Shown one piece after another: positions 54,170-62,925 of a stretch of 64,000 bases of DNA (position 1 is its first letter; each line of letters opens with the position of its first letter). The stretch lies in the NCBI GenBank assembly GCA_041398825.1, contig JAWKTX010000006.1, positions 186,001-250,000 on the forward strand, written 5' to 3'. The stretch comes from Planctomycetaceae bacterium (GTDB taxonomy: Bacteria > Planctomycetota > Planctomycetia > Planctomycetales > Planctomycetaceae). Under the pieces are notes generated by a model, which was not told the DNA's origin, did not search any database, and saw only the letters and a program-made list of their open reading frames with translations. Made by a program: the position numbers and the translations under genes.

Positions 54170-56383
54170 TTAGCGAACCGCTGTCACGATATGGGCTGGG
54201 TCATTAAAGTTCTCAAGTGATGAACTTCGTGCGGCAGATGGCTGTCCGGTGCGACAGGTTCCAGCTGCTTTGGCCATTTCCTGCACTTGTGTACTCTGAG
54301 CAATCCGAACGGCCTGCATCAGAACCTTGTCGCCATTCGCAACACCGTCCGCGTCTTCCACTCGCACATCGGGTTTGACTCCCTGACCGGCCATCTCCCG
54401 ACCATTGGGGGAATAGAATTTCGCAGTTGTGAGGCGAAGATTCCCACTGATTGAGTTGAGTGGAAAGTGCGTTTGAACAGTTCCCTTACCATACGAGTTT
54501 GTACCCACAACTACACCACGCTGATTCTCCTGCACGGCTGCAGCAAAGATTTCACTTGCACTTGCACTGTCTCCGTCGACCAGCACCACGAGTGGAGTGT
54601 TCCAGGTCCTCGACCATGTGGCTTGTTCGAGCATGTTGTCCGTGCTCAGCCGACCTTTCGTTGAGACAATCGTACCACAGGGCAGGAATCGATCACTGAT
54701 TTCCACACAAGTCGTCAGCAGTCCGCCTGGGTTACCTCGAAGATCAATGATCAGAGAATTCATTCCCTGCGAATGCAGTTCAGAAAGTGCCTGATCCAGT
54801 TCGGCGGTTGAATTCTGAGCAAAACGGCTCAGGCTCAGATAACCAATCTGTGTGCCATCAAGGATTCGTGTGTCGTTTACAGTCCAGACTCGAATTGAGC
54901 GACGGACGAGTGAGAAGTTCTTTTCCCCTTTACCGCTTCGATAGATGCGAACCACCATGCTGCTGCCAGCAGAGCCCTTCATCAGATCGACGCTGTTGAC
55001 CATAGGCACGCCTTCGATAGAACGTCCATCAATACTGACAATCACGTCACCCGACTGGATGCCGGCTTCTTCAGCAGGTCCGCCCCGCAGAGATTTCACA
55101 ACCAGCAGTCCGCGCTGGTCCTCTTTCACTTCAACTCCAACACCAACAATCTGATCTTCGAGCGATGCGTTACGCGTCTCCTTTTCAACGGCGGCACCTG
55201 GTACCGCAGGATCTTTGGGTTCAATTCCTGAAAACTTATCAAGAGTGTCGATGCTGGCATTTGCAAACTCAAAGGCAACGACGTTTGGTGAAAGTCCGGG
55301 AACTGTCTGTGCCTGCTGCATGACTGTGTTCATAACATTGCGGGCATCGGACTGGTTTGAAACTCGCATGGAACCAGCCATGCTGGACAGAGTGTTCCGG
55401 AAACCATCAAGGCGAAACGAATCCGAGGAGATCCCCAGAGACTGTGTAAAAGCGGGATTGTCGAGTGCCATGACAAGGTTTCGTAATGCTCGACGGACTC
55501 GCACATCGTAGGACGTTGGCTGCAGATGTCGCTCATCAATTCTTTGTGAAACTTCCGCGAACAGGTTTGTGGCCTGGCTGGCGGACATCGCCCAAATCGC
55601 TCGAATATTTACTGGGTTCGAATATCGTGAGGAGATTAACTTGTTGATAGCATCAGCCTCATCGTCCATGCGACCAATGGGTGTTGGAGCTGGCACAAAC
55701 GGATCGCGGCCCGGTGTTGGTGAGTATCTGTCTTCGTACGATGGTGTCGCGGGGCCGATAAATCGATCACGACTCAACTGTGGCTGATTCCAGTCGCGTG
55801 AATCAAACTGTGAACCGTCCGGATTGCTCCGATCCAGAGGAATTCGGTACCGAGTCTGTCGATGGCCTACGCCCGAACCGAATGGATCGGCGTCGCTGTT
55901 CCGACCGCGATTCAGTCCCCGGAAGGGATCCTGCAGACCTCGATCGTATCCATCATTGATTGGTGTGCCGTAGCGATTTCTCCAATCCAGCTCTCGACCA
56001 TTCCCATATCCGTTTGCTGCACCGGAAGAGTAACTCACCGGCAGTTCAGGAAACTCCCCGCCGCTGGTCCCCCGATATCCGGCAGCCCGGTGGAAGGGAT
56101 TGCCAGACGAAGCATTTGGTGATCTCCATGTATCGAGATCACTTTGCATGTCTCTGATTTCCGGCATCCAATTATTGGACGCTGCAGGCCGATCCACGCT
56201 GTCATACCGAGGAACACACTGCCCATTGGGGCAGTTGTAGCCCGGCGTGCTCAGGTAATTATTTGTATTGTTGTCGTACGCACCCGTCGGACTCGTGTAG
56301 CCCCGATACTGGGCGGCTGCTGGAACACAGAAACTCAGCATCGATACCAGGGCAAGTCGTGTGATTTGATTTAAGGCCGTCAT
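54170..56383 (-). CDS. C-terminal processing peptidase (S41 family) with long linker
   Basis: A 737-residue exported protease. The signal is ALVSMLSFCVPAAAQ. About 350 residues of Gly/Asn/Arg-rich low-complexity and helical sequence precede a PDZ domain (VGVEVKEDQRGLLVVKSL). The S41 catalytic domain has DLRGNPGG, DGDSASASEIFAAAV with the nucleophile Ser, and SYGKGTVQT with the general-base Lys. Such enzymes cut protein C-termini in the periplasm. ATG 56383 is preferred because AGGAG lies 8 bases upstream, while the ATG at 56389 would be only 2 bases from it. The long linker is unusual for the family. Confidence 0.88.
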   Translation of the reverse strand: MTALNQITRLALVSMLSFCVPAAAQYRGYTSPTGAYDNNTNNYLSTPGYNCPNGQCVPRYDSVDRPAASNNWMPEIRDMQSDLDTWRSPNASSGNPFHRAAGYRGTSGGEFPELPVSYSSGAANGYGNGRELDWRNRYGTPINDGYDRGLQDPFRGLNRGRNSDADPFGSGVGHRQTRYRIPLDRSNPDGSQFDSRDWNQPQLSRDRFIGPATPSYEDRYSPTPGRDPFVPAPTPIGRMDDEADAINKLISSRYSNPVNIRAIWAMSASQATNLFAEVSQRIDERHLQPTSYDVRVRRALRNLVMALDNPAFTQSLGISSDSFRLDGFRNTLSSMAGSMRVSNQSDARNVMNTVMQQAQTVPGLSPNVVAFEFANASIDTLDKFSGIEPKDPAVPGAAVEKETRNASLEDQIVGVGVEVKEDQRGLLVVKSLRGGPAEEAGIQSGDVIVSIDGRSIEGVPMVNSVDLMKGSAGSSMVVRIYRSGKGEKNFSLVRRSIRVWTVNDTRILDGTQIGYLSLSRFAQNSTAELDQALSELHSQGMNSLIIDLRGNPGGLLTTCVEISDRFLPCGTIVSTKGRLSTDNMLEQATWSRTWNTPLVVLVDGDSASASEIFAAAVQENQRGVVVGTNSYGKGTVQTHFPLNSISGNLRLTTAKFYSPNGREMAGQGVKPDVRVEDADGVANGDKVLMQAVRIAQSTQVQEMAKAAGTCRTGQPSAARSSSLENFNDPAHIVTAVR

Positions 56384-56444
56384 GTCCATTTCTCCTGAAT
56401 TTGTTGAGACTGTCTAGGTTGGGAAAACTTGATAATGAAGGAGG

Positions 56445-56678
56445 TTAGGCAACGTGCGGAAACTGGTCTGAAAGCACACCGAAACCAAATCCGGGGAGCG
56501 AGACTGTTGGTGCGGCGACGGGCTTTTCAACAGCAGCCAGTTCGCCGCGAAGCACGCGGACATTGATCGGAGCCTCAATCCCCAGCTTGACCGTTCCATT
56601 TCCGATCCGTGTCACTTTGATAACAATGTCATCGCCGATTCGGATTGTTTCTTCGGTTTTTCGTGTCAGTACTAACAT
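56445..56678 (-). CDS. csrA: Carbon storage regulator CsrA
   Basis: A 77-residue mRNA-binding translational regulator. MLVLTRKTEETIRIGDDIVI is the classic start, followed by NGTVKLGIEAP and the conserved NVRVLRGEL region. The short C-terminal extension, ending in FPHVA, is variable in the family. CAGGAGG is about 9 bases upstream of the ATG. It is the first gene of a possible operon with the S41 peptidase 61 bases downstream. In bacteria CsrA dimers bind GGA motifs near ribosome-binding sites; its targets here are unknown. Confidence 0.95.
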   Translation of the reverse strand: MLVLTRKTEETIRIGDDIVIKVTRIGNGTVKLGIEAPINVRVLRGELAAVEKPVAAPTVSLPGFGFGVLSDQFPHVA

Positions 56679-57371
56679 TGTCCCAGACCTCCTGTGATGT
56701 GTTCTGATTCATTCTGACACTCAGCTTCCAGTAGTTGAGTGCATTCGTCGTCACTGTGATAAGTACATTGCCAACGGTGTGCCAATTCGGATGCATTTCG
56801 GCCAAAAGATATCTGCACCGCTGTAACACGCTGCTGCCATTGGGTTTATGTTGTGTGTTAGTTGGTAGCGATTGAGTTATCTTTGATGGTTCAGCAAAAC
56901 CTGCGTGGAAAACATTTCAATGATCCCGCAGCGGACACGCCGACGCATTGTCAAATCGACAATCCGCATCGCGACAGTGAAATTTCCTCAAGCCGCGTGT
57001 GCCATGTGCCGAAGCGCTGGCCGAATGCTGAAGTGCAGTAGTTGTGTTGCGCTGGGAACATTTGCGCGGAACGTGGTTGAATTAATGCCCAGAGCGCTAA
57101 GTATGGTCGTGCGCGGATGTTGACATTTTGCACGCAGGAGTTTGCCTCAGACTCCCCAGCCTGCCACCGCATCCTGCGCTCTGTGGTTTAGGATTCTTAC
57201 GCAGGTGGATTCTTTCAAAAGACCACCCGGGATTTTTCAACAACTCAGCAGTGATTGGGTTTGGTGAAGCCAAACAACAACGGTCTAATAGCAAACGAGG
57301 CCCAGCTACTGAGTGCCATAGTTCCGCGAACGGATTTGCGGACTTCCGAATCGAGGGCGGAGGTTCAACAG
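56679..57371. other. Intergenic region between csrA and the YTV protein gene
   Basis: The 693 bases separate divergent genes and should carry both promoters. Short plus-strand frames, such as one starting at 56905, show no conserved domain, and the DNA composition looks non-coding. A small hairpin GTTTGG/CCAAAC lies at 57258-57274. I see no other gene, repeat or terminator. Confidence 0.4.
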
Positions 57372-58685
57372 ATGCGATTGCAAATCATTTTCTCTGGCGT
57401 GGCAGCACTCCTGTTTGTGTCCGGAACGGCAATGGGGGGACTTTGTGGTGTGCCCTCTTATTCATGCTGCCCAACGACGGCCTGCGCTCCGGCGTCGTGC
57501 TACACCACGTGTAAAGTGATGAGCGAAACCTGCTACCGTTCCGTTTGCGAGACGGTTTACGAGCCTGAGCAGTACAAAGTCATGCGGACGGTGTACGAGA
57601 ATGTCTACGAAGACGTCGAGCAAACGTGCTACCGCAACGTGACTGAAACTGCCTACCGAGACGAAACCTACACTGTTTGCCGTCCTGTTACCGAGACAGC
57701 TGTCCGTGAGGAAACGTATTGTGTTCAGCGGCCGGTCTATGAGACCCAGTACCGTGACCATGAATATGTTGTTCAGCGACCGGTTTTCGAAGAACATGTG
57801 AGAGAGCAGAAATATACGGTGATGCAGCCTGTTTGCGAGACTGTTCAACAGACCTACCAGCAAACCGTAATGAAGTGTGTGACAGAGACCGTGCAGCAGG
57901 AACGCTGCTACACAGTCATGCGTCCTGAAACTAAAACTCGCTGCGTACGACGAATGACCGGTAGCTGGGTCACTCAAACTCAATGCATTCCCGGTCCGGT
58001 GCTGCCTCGAATCGTGTGTGGACCATGTGGCCCCAGTGTCTGCATGACCCAATGTCCGCCTCGGCAGATCGCCCGCCGTGTTTGGTGTCCTCGCGTCGTC
58101 GAACAACAGGTCCCCTACACAGTCATGGTACCACAGGTGGTTCGTCAGAATTGTCCAGTGCAGGTGACGCGATACGTTCCGGAGACCGTTACAAAAACTG
58201 TGCCCGTTCAGGTGACCCGAATGGTGCCAAAGGAGCTGGTTCAGCGAATTCCTTATCGTGTGTGCCGTATGGAGACAGAAACGAAAGTTCAGCGAATACC
58301 CTATCGGACGTGTCGCATCATGACAGAGCAAAAGACGCGGCAGATTCCTTACACGGTTTGCAAAATGGTATCGGAGACTCAGACGCGACAGGTTCCTTAT
58401 TGCGTCACGAAACGAGTGCCATACACCTCCACACAGCGCGTTTGCAAGACGGTTCCACGACAAGTGGAAGCCACGTGCACGCGGATGGTCGCGAAGCAGG
58501 TTGTCAGGCAGGTTCCCTACACTCGTTGTTACATGGTCCCGGAAACTGTCTGCGGCGGAGCAATGTGTGCGCCATGCGTTGGGGGCGGTTGCTCAACTGG
58601 CGGCTGTGCGACTGGCAACTGCGGGGCGACGGTCGAAACCGGGAAACCGGTTGTTCCAAAGCCGGACGAACTGAATTCAATCTGA
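57372..58685 (+). CDS. YTV-repeat surface protein, Cys-rich
   Basis: A 437-residue secreted protein. A signal (LQIIFSGVAALLFVSGTAMG) precedes Cys-rich sequence, then many YTV-type repeats built on phrases such as YKVMRTVYENVYEDVEQTC, VQRPVFEEHV, YTVMRPETKTRC and IPYRVCRMETETKVQRIPYR. The end is a Gly/Cys-rich GGGCSTGGCATGNCG. ATG 57372 is chosen because GGAGG lies 8 bases upstream. YTV proteins are characteristic of planctomycetes and are thought to form part of the proteinaceous cell surface. The many Cys residues, often before basic residues, suggest covalent or metal links (inference). It is convergent with a MATE transporter and overlaps it by 9 bases. Confidence 0.88.
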   Translation: MRLQIIFSGVAALLFVSGTAMGGLCGVPSYSCCPTTACAPASCYTTCKVMSETCYRSVCETVYEPEQYKVMRTVYENVYEDVEQTCYRNVTETAYRDETYTVCRPVTETAVREETYCVQRPVYETQYRDHEYVVQRPVFEEHVREQKYTVMQPVCETVQQTYQQTVMKCVTETVQQERCYTVMRPETKTRCVRRMTGSWVTQTQCIPGPVLPRIVCGPCGPSVCMTQCPPRQIARRVWCPRVVEQQVPYTVMVPQVVRQNCPVQVTRYVPETVTKTVPVQVTRMVPKELVQRIPYRVCRMETETKVQRIPYRTCRIMTEQKTRQIPYTVCKMVSETQTRQVPYCVTKRVPYTSTQRVCKTVPRQVEATCTRMVAKQVVRQVPYTRCYMVPETVCGGAMCAPCVGGGCSTGGCATGNCGATVETGKPVVPKPDELNSI

Positions 58686-60131
58686 GGTCGCGGTGCTGCC
58701 GGATTCCGGCGCTGCACAGTCAACCAGGTGAATTCGCTTCCAGCGCCCGGTTTGGAAGCGAACGAACATTGCCGTTCCGGCAAACGAAATGTGCAGCGCA
58801 CAGGTCCACCAAAGCAGCGGGAGGGTCGTGGTGGGCTGGCGTGACAAGTACCATGCGGGTACGACCATGATCAGCCAGCTGGACCCCATGGTCAACAGCA
58901 TCGGATAGACGGTATCGCCAGCTCCACGCAGTGCCGAGGAAAAGATCACGGCAAGTGCATCGAACACGGAGTAGAACGCGACAAACCGAAGCAGAAGGAT
59001 GACCGACGGTGTCAGTTCATCAAGTGCTGCCGCTGCGGCCGGACGCTCCTGAGCGAAGGCCGAAAAGGGCATCAAAGCAACTTCGGGAATCGTCAGCAGC
59101 AGTAGGCTCGTGACGCCGGTCCAGCCGATGCCCAGTTTGACCGCATTCCATGTGGTCTTTGACGCCGCATCCGGAAGTCCAGCGCCCAGATGGTGGCCAA
59201 CAATGGTTTGAATCGCCGTCCCGAATCCGAGGAGCGGGACAAAAATCAGACCATTCACACTGAATGCCAGGTTGGTCGATGCCAGAGCGTCGCGCCCAAG
59301 GTTGCCAATCATCAGTAGAAAGATCGTAAACCCCGAGTTATCCACGAAGTAATGAAGTCCGCTGGGGAAACCGTAGCGAAAGTACTTTGCGAGTAATTCA
59401 AAGTTGGGACGCCAATGCGCGAGCAGTGGGAAGTTTGTCCTTCGGACCGATCGGTGAATCAGGAAGCAATAGATGATGATATCACCGCACCTTGCGATGA
59501 GCGTGGCGATAGCCGCGCCTCGAATGCCGAGTTCCGGGAAGGGCCCGACTCCATAGATCAGCAGGTAGTCCAGGACGAAGTTAACAACGACGCCCAGCAT
59601 ATTTACGTACATCACGACCGATGTTCTGCGGCGGCCGCTGAAGTAACAACTGAGTGCAATGGAGAGAAGCAGGATACTGCTTCCGGCACACAGAGTATTG
59701 AAATACACCGACCCTTCCGAAATGACTGCCGATGGTTGACCGCTGACTTCAAAGACCATTCGGCTGCACGGCAGCAGTGCCACCATCAGCAGACCGCAAA
59801 CGATGGCGAGCCAGATGGCCTGCCAGAGCGAGGATGCCATCCGATTCGGTAGTCCGGCGCCGTCAAACTGAGAGATAAACGTATTCGCGTAGAGAATCGT
59901 TCCCATGGGGATGCAAACGACTGTCCAGTGCAGCATCGAACCGGGAGTGACTGCGGCAAGTGCATCGGCAGAATATCCGGTGAGCAGGATTCGATCGACA
60001 GCGCTCATCAGCGACAACGAGCCAGCGCTGAGTACCAGTGGAACGGCGACTCGCAGCAACTCCAGCATGCTTCCCGGCGCAGCGTCTCTGGCTTCTGGCA
60101 GTTCGGTGGGCTGATCACTCTTTGGCGACAT
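58677..60131 (-). CDS. MATE family efflux transporter
   Basis: A 484-residue membrane protein with about 12 helices, of the MATE/MatE family. Typical blocks are VLSAGSLSLMSAVDRILLTG, FISQFDGAGLPNRM, GFGTAIQTIVGHHLGAGLPD and a symmetric second half. MATE transporters export drugs or metabolites by H+ or Na+ antiport. Length is normal. The stop overlaps the YTV gene stop region by 9 bases. The nearest upstream gene is a sulfatase, divergent after 264 bases. Confidence 0.87.
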   Translation of the reverse strand: MSPKSDQPTELPEARDAAPGSMLELLRVAVPLVLSAGSLSLMSAVDRILLTGYSADALAAVTPGSMLHWTVVCIPMGTILYANTFISQFDGAGLPNRMASSLWQAIWLAIVCGLLMVALLPCSRMVFEVSGQPSAVISEGSVYFNTLCAGSSILLLSIALSCYFSGRRRTSVVMYVNMLGVVVNFVLDYLLIYGVGPFPELGIRGAAIATLIARCGDIIIYCFLIHRSVRRTNFPLLAHWRPNFELLAKYFRYGFPSGLHYFVDNSGFTIFLLMIGNLGRDALASTNLAFSVNGLIFVPLLGFGTAIQTIVGHHLGAGLPDAASKTTWNAVKLGIGWTGVTSLLLLTIPEVALMPFSAFAQERPAAAAALDELTPSVILLLRFVAFYSVFDALAVIFSSALRGAGDTVYPMLLTMGSSWLIMVVPAWYLSRQPTTTLPLLWWTCALHISFAGTAMFVRFQTGRWKRIHLVDCAAPESGSTATSD

Positions 60132-60395
60132 TCGGGGCCGGGATCGCTGGGATGTGCGAAGCTGCAGGGCAATTGTTGCAGTCGCGGAGAATGGCGTGAG
60201 ATAATTGGACGCGGAGTCTGATGGATTCTCCTGCCGATCTCAAGCAGCCTCGATTCGGCCGACGCTCATAATTCATGGACCGGGTGTAAATCCGTGCAAA
60301 AGCTGCTAAAGTCGATGGCCGAGTTTTCAACAATGAACAAACCGGACCATTAACATCGCTGATACTCTTCAAGGCAAACTCGTTAGGAACCGTAT

Positions 60396-61904
60396 ATGAA
60401 CCGTCACCATCACGGAATGCGAATTCTGCTTTGTTCTGCAGTTATTGCAGTGTGTGCTCCCCTGGCATCAGATTTCGCCGCAGGACAGAGCAAGCTCGAA
60501 GGGAGTCGTCCGAACATTATCCTGGTGATCACAGATGATCAGGGCTACGGTCCCGTTGGACGCCATGGCCATCCCTGGCTGAAAACTCCCAACATGGATC
60601 GCATGTTTGATTCCAGTGTTCGATTCGATCGATTTCTGGTGAGTCCCACATGTTCCCCAACTCGTTCAGCGGTGATGACTGGTCGTCACCCAATGCGAAA
60701 CGGGATTACGCACACAATCCTTGAAAGAGAACGCCTGACCCTGGATGCAGTCACCCTGCCTCAGATGCTTAAGAAAGCCGGATACACGTCAGGCATTTTC
60801 GGTAAGTGGCATCTGGGGGACGAAGAACCCTATCAGCCCCACAATCGTGGTTTTGATGAGGCCTTTATCCACGGCGCTGGGGGAATCGGTCAGGCCTATG
60901 ACTGCAGCTGTGCGGACGCGCCTGACAATTCTTACTTCGATCCCGTGATCCGTCACAACGGATCATTCGTGAAGACGAAGGGGTTTTGCACAGACGTATT
61001 CTTCCGGGCTGCATTAGGCTGGATTGAGAAAACGAAGGATCGGGATCAGCCGTTCTTCGCGTATCTTGCCACCAATGCTCCGCACGGGCCATTTCTGGCG
61101 CCGGAGTCGAGTAAAAAGCGATTTCTCGATGCGGGATTTACGGAGCAACAAGCAGGATTCTATGGAATGATCGAAAACATCGACGACAACGTCGGCCGCC
61201 TGCTTGATCAACTGGACAAATGGAAGCTGTTCGAGAATACCGTGGTCATCTTCATGTCCGACAATGGAATGACGGGGGGCGGTTCAGGAAAACTCGGACA
61301 AGCCATGGGCACCGCCGGAGATGGAACAAAGATGCTGCCGTACAACGCGGATATGCGAGGTCTGAAAGGGTCGCCGGATGAAGGTGGAGTGCGTGTGCCG
61401 TTCTTTGTCCGCTGGGATGGTCATCTGAAAGGCGGACAAAAGGTCGAACGCATTGCGGCACATATCGATATCGCCCCGACGCTGGCCGCGCTGGCGGGTG
61501 TGGATGTGCCCGGAGAACAAGTGGAAGGCAGAAATCTGTTGCCCCTGATGCTGGACCCGGAAGCGGAATGGAGCGATCGCACTCTTGTCACCCACGTTTG
61601 TCGCTGGAAAACAGGAGATAACCCGGACAATCATCAGTGGGAACGGTTTTCATTGAGGAACGAACAATACCGATTCGTAAACAACAAGGAATTGTTTGAC
61701 ATGAAAGTCGATCCGTCACAAACCAGGAACGTGATTGACCAACACCCCGAAGTGGTGGCCGAATTCCGAAAGTTCTATGAACAGTGGTGGAAGGACACCA
61801 AACCGCTGCTCGTGAACGAATCCGCACCGATGTCGCCAACTCGACCGTTCCACGAACTGTATCGCGCACAGCTAAAATCCGGTGGAATTCCAAACTGGGA
61901 GTAA
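60396..61904 (+). CDS. Secreted sulfatase (arylsulfatase type I)
   Basis: A 502-residue sulfatase with signal ILLCSAVIAVCAPLASDFAA. The metal-binding ILVITDDQG gives Asp47 and Asp48, and the formylglycine motif CSPTRSAVMTGR places the modified Cys at 86. KWHLGDEEP and VIFMSDNGMTGGGSG are further active-site blocks. It should remove sulfate esters from polysaccharides or glycolipids in the periplasm or outside. Planctomycetes carry many sulfatases. It is separate from the PSD1 operon; the substrate is unknown. Confidence 0.92.
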   Translation: MNRHHHGMRILLCSAVIAVCAPLASDFAAGQSKLEGSRPNIILVITDDQGYGPVGRHGHPWLKTPNMDRMFDSSVRFDRFLVSPTCSPTRSAVMTGRHPMRNGITHTILERERLTLDAVTLPQMLKKAGYTSGIFGKWHLGDEEPYQPHNRGFDEAFIHGAGGIGQAYDCSCADAPDNSYFDPVIRHNGSFVKTKGFCTDVFFRAALGWIEKTKDRDQPFFAYLATNAPHGPFLAPESSKKRFLDAGFTEQQAGFYGMIENIDDNVGRLLDQLDKWKLFENTVVIFMSDNGMTGGGSGKLGQAMGTAGDGTKMLPYNADMRGLKGSPDEGGVRVPFFVRWDGHLKGGQKVERIAAHIDIAPTLAALAGVDVPGEQVEGRNLLPLMLDPEAEWSDRTLVTHVCRWKTGDNPDNHQWERFSLRNEQYRFVNNKELFDMKVDPSQTRNVIDQHPEVVAEFRKFYEQWWKDTKPLLVNESAPMSPTRPFHELYRAQLKSGGIPNWE

Positions 61905-61996
61905 CCGGGTGGTCTGCCATTCGGCGGCCCGAATTTGGATTGCTTGTCTACAATCCTACCGTTGCATTCACGCTGAATACTTTAAAGTTCCGCTCT

Positions 61997-62455
61997 ATGG
62001 CTGAGTTTTCTTCTTCAATTGTCCTTCCCTGTTCGCTTGCCGCCGTGCGGGCATTCCTGGGGACGCCTGCGAATCTTCCGCGGGTCAGTGATCCGGAGCT
62101 CAAGCTTGAAATTATCTCTGCGCCGGAAGTCGTGACCGTGAATGAGCGGATTGAATTTCGTGTCACCTCATTTGGCTTCAAACATCGTTCCATCCATGTC
62201 TATACCCATATCTCGGATACAGAGATCTTCGAAGAACAAATTGAAGGACCAATGCGATCGTGGCAACATCGCCAGAATTATGAGCTGGTCGAAACCGGGA
62301 AGATGAAGTTGATTGACACATTCACATTCGAGCCACCCGGGGGCATGTTGGGATTTCTTCTGACTGAAGAACGGCTTCGCGAGTCACTCGAACAAGGTAT
62401 GGAAGCCAGACACTCGGCATTATCAGACATGGTCGAGGCTGGAGAACTCGTGTGA
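61997..62455 (+). CDS. SRPBCC (START-like) fold protein
   Basis: A 152-residue protein that looks like a small-ligand SRPBCC fold. MAEFSSSIVLPCSLAAVRAF and FLGTPANLPRVSDPELKLEI are typical starts, and FEEQIEGPMRSWQHRQNYEL and LIDTFTFEPPGGMLGFLL complete the beta-sheet. The family binds lipids or other hydrophobic ligands; here the ligand is unknown. ATG 61997 is chosen by fit, with no clear ribosome-binding site. Its TGA overlaps the start of the next gene by 4 bases (GTGA), so the pair is coupled. Confidence 0.75.
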   Translation: MAEFSSSIVLPCSLAAVRAFLGTPANLPRVSDPELKLEIISAPEVVTVNERIEFRVTSFGFKHRSIHVYTHISDTEIFEEQIEGPMRSWQHRQNYELVETGKMKLIDTFTFEPPGGMLGFLLTEERLRESLEQGMEARHSALSDMVEAGELV

Positions 62456-62742
62456 ATCGACACCCTGTCTCAAATCGACCGCCGACAGTAACCCTGGCAA
62501 TCATGCTTTTGCTGGTTATGGGGGCGGCCTTTGTGGGTCTCATTTCGATCATCATCCCCGGCGCGATTCAGATGGTTGGCGTCATGGTGGTGCTGTTCCT
62601 GTTTTTCGTGGCACAGTACTTCATTTGGGGCAAATGGCTTTATCCGTATGTCGTTAAACTGGACGCTGCGCGGACGACTGAAACTTCTCTTGACCACGAA
62701 TCTGTCGCTGCGGAATCACCGGACGATTCTGGTATCGAATAA
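62452..62742 (+). CDS. Small membrane protein, two helices
   Basis: A 96-residue protein with two predicted membrane helices (LAIMLLLVMGAAFVGLIS and VGVMVVLFLFFVAQYF) and a soluble, acidic C-terminal tail (TSLDHESVAAESPDDSGIE). The start is GTG 62452, overlapping the SRPBCC stop, which supports translation. I do not recognise the family. Its coupling with an SRPBCC protein suggests a lipid- or membrane-related role (inference). Confidence 0.6.
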   Translation: MNRHPVSNRPPTVTLAIMLLLVMGAAFVGLISIIIPGAIQMVGVMVVLFLFFVAQYFIWGKWLYPYVVKLDAARTTETSLDHESVAAESPDDSGIE

Positions 62743-62925
62743 ATCGCCGGGAATTGCATCGAAACATCGCACGTCACCCGGGGGATTGTCACAGATTCAT
62801 CGGCTTCCAGGATGAAGCCTGATGCTGACCGTACCTGAAACTGAAGCTCACGAAGTCGGACACGTTCAGAAATGCCGGGGTTTCCCGCCGACTTTCGATA
62901 GTGGATGCAAGGCGTTCTCAAAGCC

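Noticed and set aside
56905..57123. Plus-strand short frame with several Cys residues upstream of the YTV gene
   Set aside because: No ribosome-binding site and no recognisable domain; the DNA looks intergenic.
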